Made by a program: the position numbers and the translations under genes. This document shows, one piece after another, positions 20,307 through 32,798 of a stretch of DNA of 64,000 nt. Below the pieces are notes generated by a model. The model worked only from the letters and a program-made list of their open reading frames with translations, did no database searches and had not been told where the DNA came from. The stretch is from Saposhnikovia divaricata (taxonomy: Eukaryota > Streptophyta > Magnoliopsida > Apiales > Apiaceae): positions 107,692,501-107,756,500 of the forward strand of contig CM071598.1 of assembly GCA_036435485.1 (NCBI GenBank), written 5' to 3'. How positions within the stretch are numbered: the first letter of the stretch is position 1; the number at the start of each line of letters is the position of its first letter.

Positions 20307-23300
20307 CTACTGCCTAGAGATTGGAGCCATTGACAAAGATGACTGTTGGCCATAATAACCAGCTTCAGTCTGATAGCTCAGATAAGAGTCTGCTGAGGGG
20401 GCTGGAAATGGAGGAATTGCATTAAATTGAGCCCCTGCAGCAGGAAAAGGGGAGAAGGGTGGTGGCTGCTGTTGGGATGCAGCGTAACCATAGGGCACAC
20501 TAGGCATAGACCCCGTGTTCTGTATGAACGGTGGCACGGGATATGATTGCATGGGTGGTGGAAGCGGTGGCATAGGTGGAGGAGATGATGGCAGCGGTGG
20601 TTTCTCCTCTGGAGACGAGGACTTTTTAGAGGCATTTAGGTTATTGTGTTGCATTGCATTCTGATGCAGGAAAAGTGGTTGAGGATTTTGGGGTGGAATG
20701 TAAGCAATGTGGTTCTCAATCTTGGTTCGCTTTTCAGGAGGACAATCATCTGAAGACTCATTCATCGCATTATTCATGACACTCTCTGATGCCAAAGAAG
20801 ACAACACATAACTCAGCATCTGAGCTGAGGATGTGGATGCTGTGAGCTTCGCCGCCACAGCAGCTGCAGCAGATTTAGGATCTTCAAAATGATCGGGTTT
20901 TTCAGCAGGAGTTATCTGTTGTGTGTACATCACATGAGCTGTTTGTTCTTCATTTCCAGTCATGTAACTCTGTTTCTCTTTCGAAGTTTGTGTTTCCATA
21001 CTCTGATCAGCTTGCGACTGCACAGTATTTCTGTTTACAAATTGTCCACATAGACTACCAGCCAGGGTTGAGAGCGATTGTGCGGCCTACATACATATCA
21101 TGGAATTAGACAATGCTGTCATAAAAGATGTCTTTTATCTTCCACAGAATATCTACACTTCTAGTAACTACATTCAAGTGTGCGATACCCAATCCCAATC
21201 CAAACTATAAAGCTAAACTTTCAGGCAATAAAAATAATCATGTTGCAATTTCAATTTGATTAAATAAGACAGAAGTAGGATCACCACTTCTTTAGCCATG
21301 CTCACCTATCAACCAGCCTACCATCTTACCAATGACCATCAGTTTCTAGAAAACAATTTGAGAAAACTATTACGTTTCTGACAAGAAACAAGAGTATAGT
21401 TTGATGTATTTGTGAAGATAATCAGAACAAATACACTAAATTATTTTAACAAGGTCTACAGAGTTGAATGATTAAAAGCCACATTAATCAGTGTCATCTT
21501 CTCCATTCCCATTTTAGTTTCCTCATCCAGGAAATCCTGTTTCTGAATCTTCTTACTCAGGCAACAACTATACTTCTTCCTACAAAAGTTGGAGCAGGAC
21601 CGCAGAACTTCCCACTTAAAAACTGCACATAATTTTAGATATGTCCATATACACAACCCTGTATCCTTCCATCCCACTTGGATGTTCAGACTAAATTTTT
21701 CAATAAAAGCAAATGCCTCACAGTTTTGCTAGAAGTTTATAATTAGAGCATACTATTGTCCAATTTAATTCATTTCTATTTATATGCAAGAGACTATCAA
21801 CAAGTATCAACAAACACAAATATAGTAATCACTCCATCTGTCCCTGCAGATAATGACTGATCTGATTCTTTCAAAGTCAAATTTAACATTTTCATTATCC
21901 TTTCACATTTTGATGACTAATAAATGATAGTATAATTGCTCTAACTGCTATAATTTTTTTAGTTATGATTTCATCAGAATAACATAACTCATTTTTTGGA
22001 ATGGTCATTTTGCCCCGGAGAAGTCAGATAAGGCATTTTTAGAGGAAGCAACATACTTTTGTCGTGATATATAATTTACAAAAATAAAATGTCACTGGAT
22101 AAAATCTTAGCATAGGTACAACTACGTCAGAAATATACGACTGTTATAAAGAAGTAGCATTATAAATACTATAAAATAAAGACTTCCTTATGCAGCGCGA
22201 CAAAATGCCATATAAACGTACCTGAAGCTGATTGCGGACTTGACCTAGCTTGATTTCCTGATTTTGTTGGGGGGGGGGGGAGAAAAAAAAAATATTAAGA
22301 AAATGAAACGACTAGTGTAGGACAACAGGAAGCACAAAAGAAGGCTAGAAGCTAAAAACACATATATTTGATCAATTAAGTATAATAACTGATAAAATGG
22401 TGCTAACCAACCTGTTCCTCAAGAGCCTGTCTGAGATGAGAGACGAGATTTTCTCTAGAAGATTGCATAGTCATTAGTTGTACAATGCAATCAGTCAATA
22501 TGGTGTGTTGCTCCTTAATCTCCTCTACTATGCCCGATCCATTGAATTGTGCTGTTCAGAACCAGAGAAAAGTAGGTATTCTTAGTAATATGATATAGGC
22601 TAACAAACATTTAAATAGTAAAACCATATATGACACAAACATACAAACAACCGAGTCAAATATACAATCTAAGTGAGGCACGAGTTCAGTTAAAGATCTA
22701 TTAACTGACCCTCATCATCAGGGGACACGAGTTAAAGCTTCAACACCCTCGTAAAAGATGTTCAGTTTCTCTTAGTTATTTCAAAGCATAATATACATAT
22801 ATATAATTATGGACCAAAGTGGAATTCAAGGGTCCATTTGATAACAACTTGATATGCTAAATGGAATTGACTGGAAAGAATGAATGATTAAGGCGTTTAA
22901 GACCGTTTGTTGGATAACAACAATCTTACAATGAATTAGGAAACAAATGACCGATCATATAGAAAATCTTGGATGAATGATCAATTAACCAGGTTACCAT
23001 GTATAACCCGTGTAGATGTTTTAGATCTTTCTACACTAATTACATGTTTTCTTCTTAATTTTGATTGTTTCGATTCTCAACTATCAAAAATTATATAATT
23101 ACATTTACAATAATATAAAATATTTATTATGTTTATTGTCACTAATTAAATTATTATTATTTTATTCAATTTTGTAACTATTCTTACTATATATTTAACA
23201 CTGTAAAATACTATTATTAATGAAATTTTATTATGCCTTTTTTGCTTTAATTGTATGCTACAACATCAACTTGGAATTTTCAAAATGTGTCTTGTTTCTA

Positions 23301-23732
23301 ATTAATTACATGAAAACATATTTTTGTGTACTGACTATATATATATATATATATATATAGGGTTGCACTCCATAACAAACACCTTATATAACAAACAATA
23401 AAGAACCTCATATCTAATCTAATATAAGAGTTCCGTCATGGCACCCAATACAAAAAGTTGTTATTTTTTTACCCTCTATCCATCAAGCAAAAACAATAAA
23501 AAAATAAAAAGTAAAAAAATTTACTGTTCATGATGATGTCATGCTGACGTCAGCAGTGACGTCATCATGAACAGTAAAAATTTTTATTTTTTATTTTTTT
23601 TGCTGGATGGATAGAGGGTAAAAAAAATAACAACTTTTTGTATTGGGTGCCCCTGGCGGGGCCATTGGATCTATTAGATCTAAGGTGTTCTTTATTGTTT
23701 GTTATATAAGGGTGTTCTGTAGGGAGCAATGG

Positions 23733-23815
<83 letters not shown>

Positions 23816-25654
23816 GTTAGTAGTAATTAGGACATTAAATGAATAATCTGTCTGATACAATTATGCATGTGGCAATAATTGATTCCATACAATATTTTTT
23901 TCTCAAATTATGTTTTAAATATTCAAAAAGTATGATTCAGATTCGTCAAATAACAAATTCAGTATTAATATCATTAATTTAAATATCTCTTCATTTAGAT
24001 ATTTTAAGTCAATATGATTTTGATTAGCCAAATAGCCCCCAAGTTTATAAAAACTTCACGTTAATTAATGATGCTTCAAAACAACATAATGTATTCTCAA
24101 ACTGAATGAATAGATCACACATTGTAATTTGTAATTACACCCATTTTGTAACTGTATGCAAAGTGCAAAAGCGTCACATAACATGAGATTTACATAGATA
24201 TATGTTGCTATGAGTTTTGAGGCATGGATACAATCCATCTTCAGTTACATATATTATGACATAACCAAGTACAATAGAAGAACAGTGATGTCAACTAAAA
24301 ATCTACACCAGAAAAAAAATGCCAGGAGGATATCAGAAAACACTAGTACAAAATATGATAATGGTTTAAGTGTGCCTTAAGGTTTCACAAGGAACATCTT
24401 ATAAAGTTGGCATAAAAGAGAAAAATCAATGAATAAATTGTAATGGATAGTCATAAAAGATTGTCCCTAATTACCTGATTCAATATCCCCACCAATTTCT
24501 TTGTCTACTTTCTGAACACAGCTAACTGCATTCCTACATTTGCTCAATATAGCATCTTCATCCAGTTGACTGCCATAAACAGTTTCATAACCAGAAACTA
24601 TTTTGTCCAATGCATTTCCAGCAGAATTTCTCTGTTCAAAATTTTTTAAAAGAATGTATAACGTTAGCAGATTAGCTTATAAATAAACACTGAAACACCA
24701 TATGGAGATATGAATTTTTACTTATCAAATGGGTACCCACCAATTTAAACCCTGAGGAGTTCCCAAGTTTGTTATTTGTGTCCAGCTTTTTTCCTACGAG
24801 CTCTTCCTTGAGAAGCTGACCTCGAGACCCAAAGACTTTCCGTTCCTCCCAAATATTGATCTGCATCAAGAAAAAAACAAGAGCACAATAATAAGAAAAC
24901 CCTGAACATCATTAACGCAAAGATCAATAATGCTATGACTTGAAGTGGTTAATTTTCAGTTAGGGTAAGGAAGAAAACTGGAACTTATAACAAAACAAGG
25001 AATGTTCCATTATAACTATGACCACATTTTACAATGGAATGCACTTCTTAAGGAAAGTGGCATCGCGCATCTTCACACCACTAGCTAAAGAAAATTATAA
25101 TGTTAATTCATGACGGAGGATTTTATTCATCAGCAGAAACATGATGTTGATCTTATTCTCCTTTGTGATATACATTCGCTAATAACCCCTTTTAAAAAAT
25201 GAACATCGTTTCTTGTGGGACTCTGGAAAAAACAAGTTGATCCAATTTTATGACTACAAATACCGATAGGTCATCACTCGTTTGTCTATTCACCAAGTAA
25301 AAAAATGGGGACTAGGATGTCTTGATGTTTCATCACCAAGCATTGGTTTTTAAATATAAAAGGAATAAGATCTCTATGACTTCCAGTCGATGAATCTGGT
25401 TATACAATATAGCTTCTGTTCCAGAATATAAATGTATATTCCAAGCAAATCATTTACTTTATTAATACACAAAGTTGAGTGGCAACAATTCCAACTTATG
25501 ATTAACTATTTTTCCAAAAATAGTACCCGAAATTGGTGTTAAGTGACTACTTCAACAAAAGCAAAGTATTGATGCTAATTAGCAAAAAAAGTATTTATGT
25601 TTATAGTCCCTTCTACGAAAATAATATTTATAAATTCAAAATCTAATTTATATT

Positions 25655-25701
<47 letters not shown>

Positions 25702-26053
25702 CCTTTGCTCCATACAGAACACTCTTATATAACAAACAACAAAGAACACCTTAGATCTATTAGATCCTTTGGCCCCGTCATGGGCACCCAATACAAAAAG
25801 TTGTTATTTTTTTACCCTCTATCAAGTCTGCAAAAAAAAATGAAAAAAGAAAAAATGAAAATTACTGTTCACTGATGACGTCACTGATGACGTCATCAAT
25901 GAACAGTAAATTTTCATTTTTTTTTACTAGTTTGCTAGAGGGTAAAAAAATAACAACTTTTTGTATTGGGTGCTATGACGGAACTCTTAAATTATATTAG
26001 ATATGAGGTGTTCTTTATTGTTTGTTATATAAGGTGTTTGCTATGGAGTGCAA

Positions 26054-26111
<58 letters not shown>

Positions 26112-27378
26112 CCCCCTCCACACCCCGGAATAACGAATAACCATTTCAACATATTTGTCAAATCTGTGTATCTCGCACTATGCAACCCCAAGCCCGGATC
26201 CTTTCTTTTTAGTCAGAAAGTATAGCTCTTCAAAAACATACCAGCCGTAGTGCAGCATTTCTCTCAAACTCTTGTCCAGCTTCAATTACATCACGAAGAG
26301 CATTTGGAAGAACCTTCCAAAACTCACCAACAAACTCAGCACCCTTTCGCCTACTGTTCTGCAGGATGTCATTTGATAGATAAAGAAAAGCCAACCGCTG
26401 TTCACGTGGGGAAGAATGGAATTGACTTTCCCATGTCTCAACAACACTCCTTGCATTGTTCATATGAAATATACACCAATGGGATAGAGCTTTATCACGT
26501 CAAGGATATCATAGTATAGTGAAGCATAGGCATAGATTGCAAACAGGTGAAAGAAACAATTTATAAGTCATAACTAACTTATGCTTAAAGTGAAACTAAT
26601 CCTGCCTCACCCCCCCCCCCAAAAAAAAAAAACCCAAAACTACAGATATCCAAACATACTTCAACCAACCCACCGAACAGAACACTATATTATTATACAT
26701 AGCAAGTAAAAATTAAATTATGTCATAGTTTCGCTTATATAGAAAGCAAGAACAGGGACCAATTTTACATTAAGAAGATAGAGATAAAGGAAACCTTCTT
26801 GAAATGACAGCTCAATGTTTAAGTTATTGCACTCTAACAACTATCTCAAAGCTAAATAAACAACATACACTAGATATTGGAGAACAGTTGATTTCACTTG
26901 TTTGCCCTCTTATGACAATAACGTCGTCTGCTACTGCTAGATACAGTATTATTTAATGTAAACTAGGGCCTGCCACGACAACGCGAAGTAAACGTATTAT
27001 ATTAATATTGGAATTTAAAATAAAGAGTACATATCAGTACAAACTAATTAAATCCACGGAATAAAAAGGTTCAAATGTAGTCATAGTATGTCCACATCTG
27101 AAACTAAACAAAAAGAAATCTAGCAAGTCTAGCGACAATTTAAAAGCAGCTCAAGTCTATGCAAGATTTCTAAAGATGCAAATACAAAATGTAATTTAAA
27201 ATATATGATGGATTAGAATGGATGTAATCTTATAATGCCAAACATCATGAGTTGCACAAACATGCAAACAAGAACAAGTTCACCAAACATGAGCAAGGAT
27301 ACTTTCAATACTCTGCTGTGAACTGTTGAGCTTGGCCAGCTTCTCCCTCAAAATTTGTGGATTGAATGTACTGCCCAT
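20307..27378 (-). CDS. CID-domain protein, RPRD1-like (regulation of nuclear pre-mRNA), complete, 7 coding exons
   Basis: Coding exons on the minus strand: 27378-27303, 26489-26242, 24860-24741, 24631-24475, 22551-22412, 22257-22222 (36 nt) and 21086-20307. All junctions are GT-AG, phases agree, and the sum is 1557 nt (518 residues). Residues ~1-130 form a CID domain, which binds the phosphorylated RNA polymerase II C-terminal domain: NPQILREKLAKLN, ETLSHWCIFH, REQRLAFLYLSNDILQNSRR, EFWKVLPNALRDVIE, INIWEERKVF. Residues ~150-260 are helical and charged, like the RPRD coiled-coil (CREPT) region. A basic patch PPEKRTK (375-381) may be a nuclear signal. The tail has a polyproline segment (~419-440). 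The likely role is transcription termination or CTD dephosphorylation scaffolding in the nucleus. A non-coding 5' exon lies upstream (donor at 30172). The introns hold several transposons but no exon is damaged. Confidence 0.92.
22222..22257 (-). CDS. 36-nt micro-exon of the RPRD-like gene
   Basis: Twelve codons (EIKLGQVRNQLQ) with AG before and GT after, phase 0 on both sides, continuing the heptad-like helix of the preceding exon. It is easily missed by gene finders because skipping it keeps the frame. Confidence 0.8.
23359..23734. mobile_element. long foldback MITE in an RPRD intron (copy 1)
   Basis: Almost the whole 376 bp is one inverted repeat. The arms begin at GGNNNTTGC-type ends beside (TA)n tracts and share ATAACAAACA..., ACCCAATACAAAAAGTTGTT and TTTACTGTTCATGATGA. 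The centre carries TGACGTCA-type palindromes. It is inserted within a TA dinucleotide tract in the intron between the exons at 24475 and 22551. Non-coding. A closely related copy is at 25699-26056. Confidence 0.75.
25699..26056. mobile_element. long foldback MITE in an RPRD intron (copy 2)
   Basis: Same family as 23359-23734: ends GGCCTTTGCTCC and, inverted, GAGTTGCACTCC; arms with ACCCAATACAAAAAGTTGTT; centre with repeated TGATGACGTCA. It is flanked on both sides by (TA)n. It lies in the intron between the exons at 26242 and 24860. Confidence 0.75.
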
Positions 27379-27533
27379 CGTCGCCAATGACGTCTGCGGA
27401 AATGATAGAGCACTAATAACAACTTTAAAGCAGGATCAACCTTTGATAGAAACAGGAATTAAGTATTGAGACATAACCTTGTCAAACAACCAATAAAACA
27501 CCTTTTTATAAGGGACATTTTATAAACATAAAA

Positions 27534-27926
27534 TGTTAGAATATAATATAAAGATCCAGTTGGACCTTCTTCTAACACCTTAAGGTTTTGGATGGACTGA
27601 TTACTTAACATGGTATCAGAGGGAGGACTCAGGGTTGTCTCCCTGCCACCCCCAATATTCTCACAATTTATCATGGACACGAAAGACAAATTATGCACCA
27701 AAGATGGGCACCTGTGATCCACTTTTCGACCCGTAAACGGCCTTTCGAGTGAGAGGGAGTGTATGGACACTAAAGACAAATTATGCCCCAAAGATGGGTG
27801 CCGGTAATTCACTCTTCGACCCATAAATGGGCTTTCGAGTGAGAGGGAGTGTTAGAATATAGTATAAAGATCCAGTTGGACCTTCTTCTAATACCTTAAG
27901 GATTTAAATTCACTGGTTACTTAACA
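27534..27926 (+). mobile_element. miniature TRIM with 77-bp LTRs in RPRD intron 1
   Basis: Direct repeats 27534-27610 and 27850-27926 (each TGTTAGAATATA...TTACTTAACA, 77 bp) flank 239 bases. A primer site TGGTATCAGAG follows the left repeat directly (27611-27621), and a purine tract (GTGAGAGGGAG) precedes the right one. The interior contains a ~92-base block twice (CGAAAGACAAATTATG / CTAAAGACAAATTATG copies). There is no coding capacity. No matching 5-bp duplication is seen at the flanks. Confidence 0.75.
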
Positions 27927-28079
27927 AGGCAATACTCCTGTTTCAACCATAACCCAAAGAGGAGAGTTTTCTTTAATGATTATAATTTTGTATAGTTTTA
28001 TGATCACACTTTTCTATAAAAAAACTGAACCCTAAACATACTTGCAAATAAACATATTATACCATTTATCATTATATGC

Positions 28080-28127
<48 letters not shown>

Positions 28128-28129
<2 letters not shown>

Positions 28130-28521
28130 AAGTTCTATGGAGACCAATATTTTAGTGGAGATCGGAGACCATATATCAATTAAAATATTGCAAAAACTCA
28201 TTCATTGAAAATCATGTTCTATGAAAATCAATATTTCATTTATTTCATTGAAAATCTTGAAAATCGTATATATTTTACATGCAAATTTCATTAAAAATCT
28301 TGAAAATCATGTATGTTCTGTAAACAAAATATTGCAGAACGTATTGTTCTCCAAAACATGTTCTGCTTGCAAATCATATATGATTTTTAAGATTTTGAAT
28401 GAAATAATAATGTTTATTGAACATTCTTTGCAAATATATATATTTTGCAATGTTTTAAGTGCATATACATGTATATGGTCTCCACGGTCTCCACTTAAAT
28501 GTTGGTCTCCATAGAACTTAA
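28128..28521. mobile_element. MITE with ~50-bp inverted ends in RPRD intron 1
   Basis: The left end TTAAGTTCTATGGAGACCAA and the right end, inverted, TTAAGTTCTATGGAGACCAA match, and the similarity extends through GTGGAGA...GGAGACCATATA. It lies between (TA)n/(GA)n and (TA)n tracts. The interior is repetitive (AAAATCTTGAAAATC) and non-coding. Confidence 0.7.
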
Positions 28522-28536
28522 TTCTATATATATAAT

Positions 28537-28583
<47 letters not shown>

Positions 28584-29081
28584 CAGCGAGGAGGGAATAA
28601 ATTTCTTTGCTTTTCTCAGGTGCATAGCTCTTGCACTTGAGTTAACATGTTTCTAAAATTAGCCAAGGCAAATACAAGCAATGAGCAAAATTTTTTAGAG
28701 CTGCAAATAGCATGCACCTAAGGAGGACACTGACAACTTTTTTTGATTCTCAATAACAGAATAGATTACATCCCGCCTTAGGCTCTGCCATATATGTGTT
28801 TCTCTATTCTCACTTCTTATGATCGCAGAGAGTAACATGTGTTAAATGATGAAAGTATGTAAGAACACATCGTTAACTTTCAGACCAAGATACTAGTACC
28901 AAAAGTGGATCTATCTGTCCAAAGCAAAGCAATGAAGCAGGAGCCCAAGAAATTTTTGTGCTTATAAAGGCCTCAAACTTGGCTGATCGATCTGGGAAGT
29001 TACGATAGGACGTAGGCAGACAACCTTATCTTGGACTAGCATTGTTTGGCACATGTTACAGGTCCCTTGCTATTTCTTCTT

Positions 29082-29285
29082 GTCCTGATCTATGTTACTT
29101 GGACTCGGCTATAAGTGTCCGACACGGGTACGTGTCCAAGTATCAGACTCGGCAACATTTTGAAAAATGTACATGTTTTTAGCTTAGAATAAGTGTCCAA
29201 GTTCGAGTGTCCATGTCCGAGTGTCGAGTGTCCGACACCGGTACTCCAAGGTAAAATGAAGAGTCCGAGTAACATAGGTCCTGAT
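29082..29285. mobile_element. hAT-like palindromic MITE in RPRD intron 1
   Basis: The body is 29090-29277 (188 bp), with a perfect 8-bp duplication GTCCTGAT (29082-29089, 29278-29285). The ends CTATGTTACTTGGACTC and, inverted, CTATGTTACTCGGACTC form a 17-base terminal repeat with one mismatch. The interior is rich in GTGTCCGACAC-type motifs. Confidence 0.85.
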
Positions 29286-30172
29286 TGAATCTAAATGGAA
29301 AAATACTCTAAGCTTCACAGGTTCGGGATTACTTGGATGCTACATTAATGGTACGGATATTACACTTTTCTAGGATTCCTTTTTGCTAGGTTCATCATTC
29401 AGCAGGTACGCAAAGATCATTGTATTATTCCCCTACTGTGGCAGCAACTGGTGGATCATCTAACAAGTCTTCGTGAATTGGATCATGCCACTACTAAAAT
29501 ATTACATGTCCTACTACTAAAATATTACATGTCAATTTATTCTTTACATTATCTAAAGAGAATGTGATAACAGATTCTATATTAACGAAGTCCTTCCTGG
29601 AAATTGTTTAGTAAGGCATTGTATCGAGGTGATTAACTGTACGCTCAATTCCTTAGCATCTTTCCATAAACATTGTTTTAAAGATAGCTCTTCATTATAC
29701 TAGGCTTAGTAATTTCCAATGCCACCAATCCAGCAATCTTTTGTTTGTGTGTTCCTATTTACGATATTCGAACCTGCCAGAACTTTATTGATAAAGCAAA
29801 GGGCCTAAATCTGACCTATAATTCGGAAAAGATAATTGCACCAATATTCGCGTAAATCCCTAACCCTTGCACACAAAATTCAATTACCAAAGTTAATTTT
29901 TTTTTTTTTAATTCTCCCCCTACAGCATTAAAATAAATGTAACTAAAACAAAACAACCAAACGGATCACAAACACCACAATCAACTTCAATTTTCAATCC
30001 AAATAATCATTCCCACAAATTAATCACAATTCACAATTTCGAAAACATAACAAAGACAACAACTTTATACACAATTAATAAAAAAACACATCAATTAAAC
30101 GATAAATTACAATGAATTAAGAAAAAGAGTGTATAAATTATAATAATTAAGATGAATAGAGTGAGTGCTTAC

Positions 30173-30260
30173 CAAAACGAAGAACAATTTAGAAGCTTCA
30201 AGGCGATATCGTCATCAACATATACATACACATATATGTATACATACAGGGAGTGATTCG
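30173..30260 (-). promoter_or_regulatory. non-coding 5' exon of the RPRD-like gene (upstream limit approximate)
   Basis: The minus-strand sequence ends TTCGTTTTG|GTAAGC, a strong 5' splice site at 30172. The matching acceptor (CCGCAG|ACGTC) is at 27394, 15 bases before the ATG at 27378. It holds a short upstream reading frame (30245-30198, 15 codons, starting at the outermost of several in-frame ATGs and ending TGA). The transcription start is not visible, and the upper limit is a guess. Confidence 0.5.
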
Positions 30261-30539
30261 TGTTGGCCAACGAAAGAGACAGCGAGCGGCGGTTGTATAT
30301 CGACAGGAGAATTGGTGGTTATACTTATATCCAATTCGAAAGCAAGTAGTGTATATGTGCAATTTTATGCTAGTGTACACCAAACTAGTTAGAACACGGA
30401 GCACGTTTTTAGATAAATTTATATGTCCTATTAAAAGAGGGGTTTTTTCATAAATATCAAAATTCAAAAAATTTTATGCAAAAATAATTTTTTTTTTTAA
30501 AAAAAATAATTTACGAAAAAATTAAAATATTTATAAAAA

Positions 30540-30880
30540 TACGAAGATTGCATATGCAACCACACATGTAATTGGAAGTTAAATTTGCATATATGACTGC
30601 GCAGCTGGTTGCATTCAATTCAGTTGTAGTAGCATATGCAATCTCATATATAACCTTATATGCAATTGAAAATTGGAAGTTTAATTTCCATTTTTTGCGC
30701 AATTTTTATATACAACTGCAAGTTAATGGAAATTCAACTTCCAATTTTCAGTTGCATATAAGGTTGCAGATGCAACCACATATGTAACTGAATGCGTAAC
30801 AGAAAAAAAAAATGAAAATTCAACTTCCAGTTTTCAGTTGCATATGCAACCACATATATAATTGAATGCAACCTCTGTAT
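30540..30880. repeat. cluster of inverted repeats upstream of the RPRD-like gene
   Basis: Many copies of GCATATGCAACCACATATGTA and AATTGGAAGTT-type motifs in both orientations. One pair, around 30655-30695 and 30720-30765, forms a foldback. It lies in the putative promoter. No target duplication was identified, so it may be an old MITE or a diverged cluster. Confidence 0.5.
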
Positions 30881-31371
30881 TTTTACAAATAAATTGGCAA
30901 TTTTGAAAATATTTGAGAATGTGATAAAATAGCAAAAAAACTTTAAAAAATTAGTATTTTTGGTAAATATTCATAAAAAAATTGAATGTAAAGTAAACAT
31001 GCATGAGACTTGTGAATTTAAGTAATAAGTTAAAATCCATCCATTCAAATCATCATATATTTACATCTTAAAAAATTACATGAATACGAATATGTCTTCT
31101 CTTATTTGAAGGAAAAATGAGTTGTTTTTATTTTTCGGTGAATTCAATCTAGGATCTCCACTAAATAATTAATTCTCCTAATAGTTATGCTACATAACAT
31201 TTTGATTTTGAGTTAAAAATTTTTTTACATAAACTAGATCTCCCATTAATCCTACTTTTATTTTTATTTTTATTTTTGAATAAAAACAATAATGAATTAT
31301 ATTATTTTAAAATTTTGTATTTTAACTTTCAAAATGCAATACATAACTATAGTATATATATATATATATAT

Positions 31372-31712
31372 AGGCCATTACTCCATGAAGAACACCCTTA
31401 TATAAAGAATAATAAAGAACACCATAGAATCTTACATAAAATCGTATTCAGATTTTAATTTTCACATCAAAAATGATGTTTTATAAATAAAAATAGAATC
31501 TAACAAAAAATTAGGATCAAATATAATATGATTACACATAATTTTATTGTTACAAAAATATATATAAGATTCTACACTGAATTCTATGTTAGATTCGCTA
31601 TGTTAGGTTTAATTGTCGTTAAAATTTTTGATTCTAATCATAACAAATCAATTTTTATGAAAAATAAAACTTTATGATGGTGTTCTTTATTGTTCTTTAT
31701 ATAAGGTGTTCT

Positions 31713-31716
<4 letters not shown>
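31372..31716. mobile_element. diverged relative of the foldback MITE family (ends only)
   Basis: Ends GGCCATTACTCCATGAAGAACACC and, inverted, a GAACACCTTATATAAAGAAC match resemble the ends of 23359-23734. The interior is different, AT-rich and lacks the TGACGTCA core. It is flanked by (TA)n on both sides. Confidence 0.5.
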
Positions 31717-31768
<52 letters not shown>

Positions 31769-31775
31769 TTTTAAA

Positions 31776-32228
31776 ATCAATGTTGATGCTTCTGTGCACA
31801 TTAATGATGCCCGTTTTTTTCTATTGGAATGGTGGTTCGAGATGCTAACGAGCGTTTTGTGGGAGGTCAATGCAGTAAGGTTGCAGGAGAGGTATCTGTG
31901 ATGGAGGCTAAGGCATGTGGGGTTAGAGAGGCTTTAGCATGGACTTTGCAAAGGTTTCACCAAAATGGCTTTGAATATTAGTACGCACTACCAGTTGGAG
32001 GTGGGAGATGTTCTCGATAAATGTCGATAGGATCTCCGTAGTATGAATGATGTTACGGTTAGGTTTGTTAGAAGGCAAGCGAATAGGGTTGCTCACTTGA
32101 TGGTTAGAGTCTTTGTTTCGCTTAATTGTCACAATGTTTTCATGTCTCCTTCAAACTTTTTGTTGTAGACGCTTTTGCTTGATTCTTCTTTGAGTTAATG
32201 AAATTTTAGTCTTTTTAAAAAAAAAAAA
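31776..32228 (+). pseudogene. 5'-truncated LINE, RNase H domain and poly(A) end
   Basis: The translation reads KINVDASV, VVRDANERFVGG and EAKACGVREALAW across frames, the start of an RVT_3 type RNase H as found at the end of plant L1-type ORF2. Stops and shifts follow. The 3' part keeps a family-like tail (FVRRQANRVAHL-type wording in another frame) and ends at an A12 run (about 32217-32228). It is 5'-truncated as usual for LINEs and is not functional. Confidence 0.7.
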
Positions 32229-32798
32229 TTTCCATTCTCGTATTTAATGGAAATAAATGAGTTAATTTCATAAATTTCGGGAATGAGCAAGCATAGAACC
32301 AATAAATTTCTATACAAGTATCTAACTAGCATGACACATGAACAAATCATTTTTGTAGCACACAAGCCTCACACTGCAAAGCCCAACATAATCCACCGGC
32401 CTTCTACAAATAACTAATTTCTCACTGAAGAGGTATGTTGTTCAGATCTATTCGTTGATACGAAGTTTCTTCTGCTTTTCAATCTGTAAGTCGATACGGA
32501 GTTTCTTCTGCTTTTCAATACGGAGTTTTATCCTCTATATGTATATTTAATTTAATTATTTATAATTTTATTTAGATTTATGATTTGGACATGAAAAGGT
32601 GTTTGATTTATTAGGGTTTGTGATGGTACTTAACTATTTGCATCTGGATAAGATGATTGTTCATTTTTATATGTCTATGTATATGTTTATGTAATATGGT
32701 GTTTGTGTTGTAATTAGATGAGCATTAGATTGAAAGCTTTGTTTTATGTTGGGTTGTTTGTTAATCGGGTATTCGAGTATTTTTTAATTTTATGTACT
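32229..32798. other. intergenic, no gene seen
   Basis: It contains a short tandem repeat (GATACGGAGTTTCTTCTGCT and variants, about 32456-32527) and otherwise unassigned AT-rich sequence up to the broken LTR edge at 32799. Confidence 0.4.

Noticed and set aside
27459..27824. 121-codon minus frame
   Set aside because: It spans the LTR and duplicated interior of the 77-bp-LTR TRIM and has no protein character.
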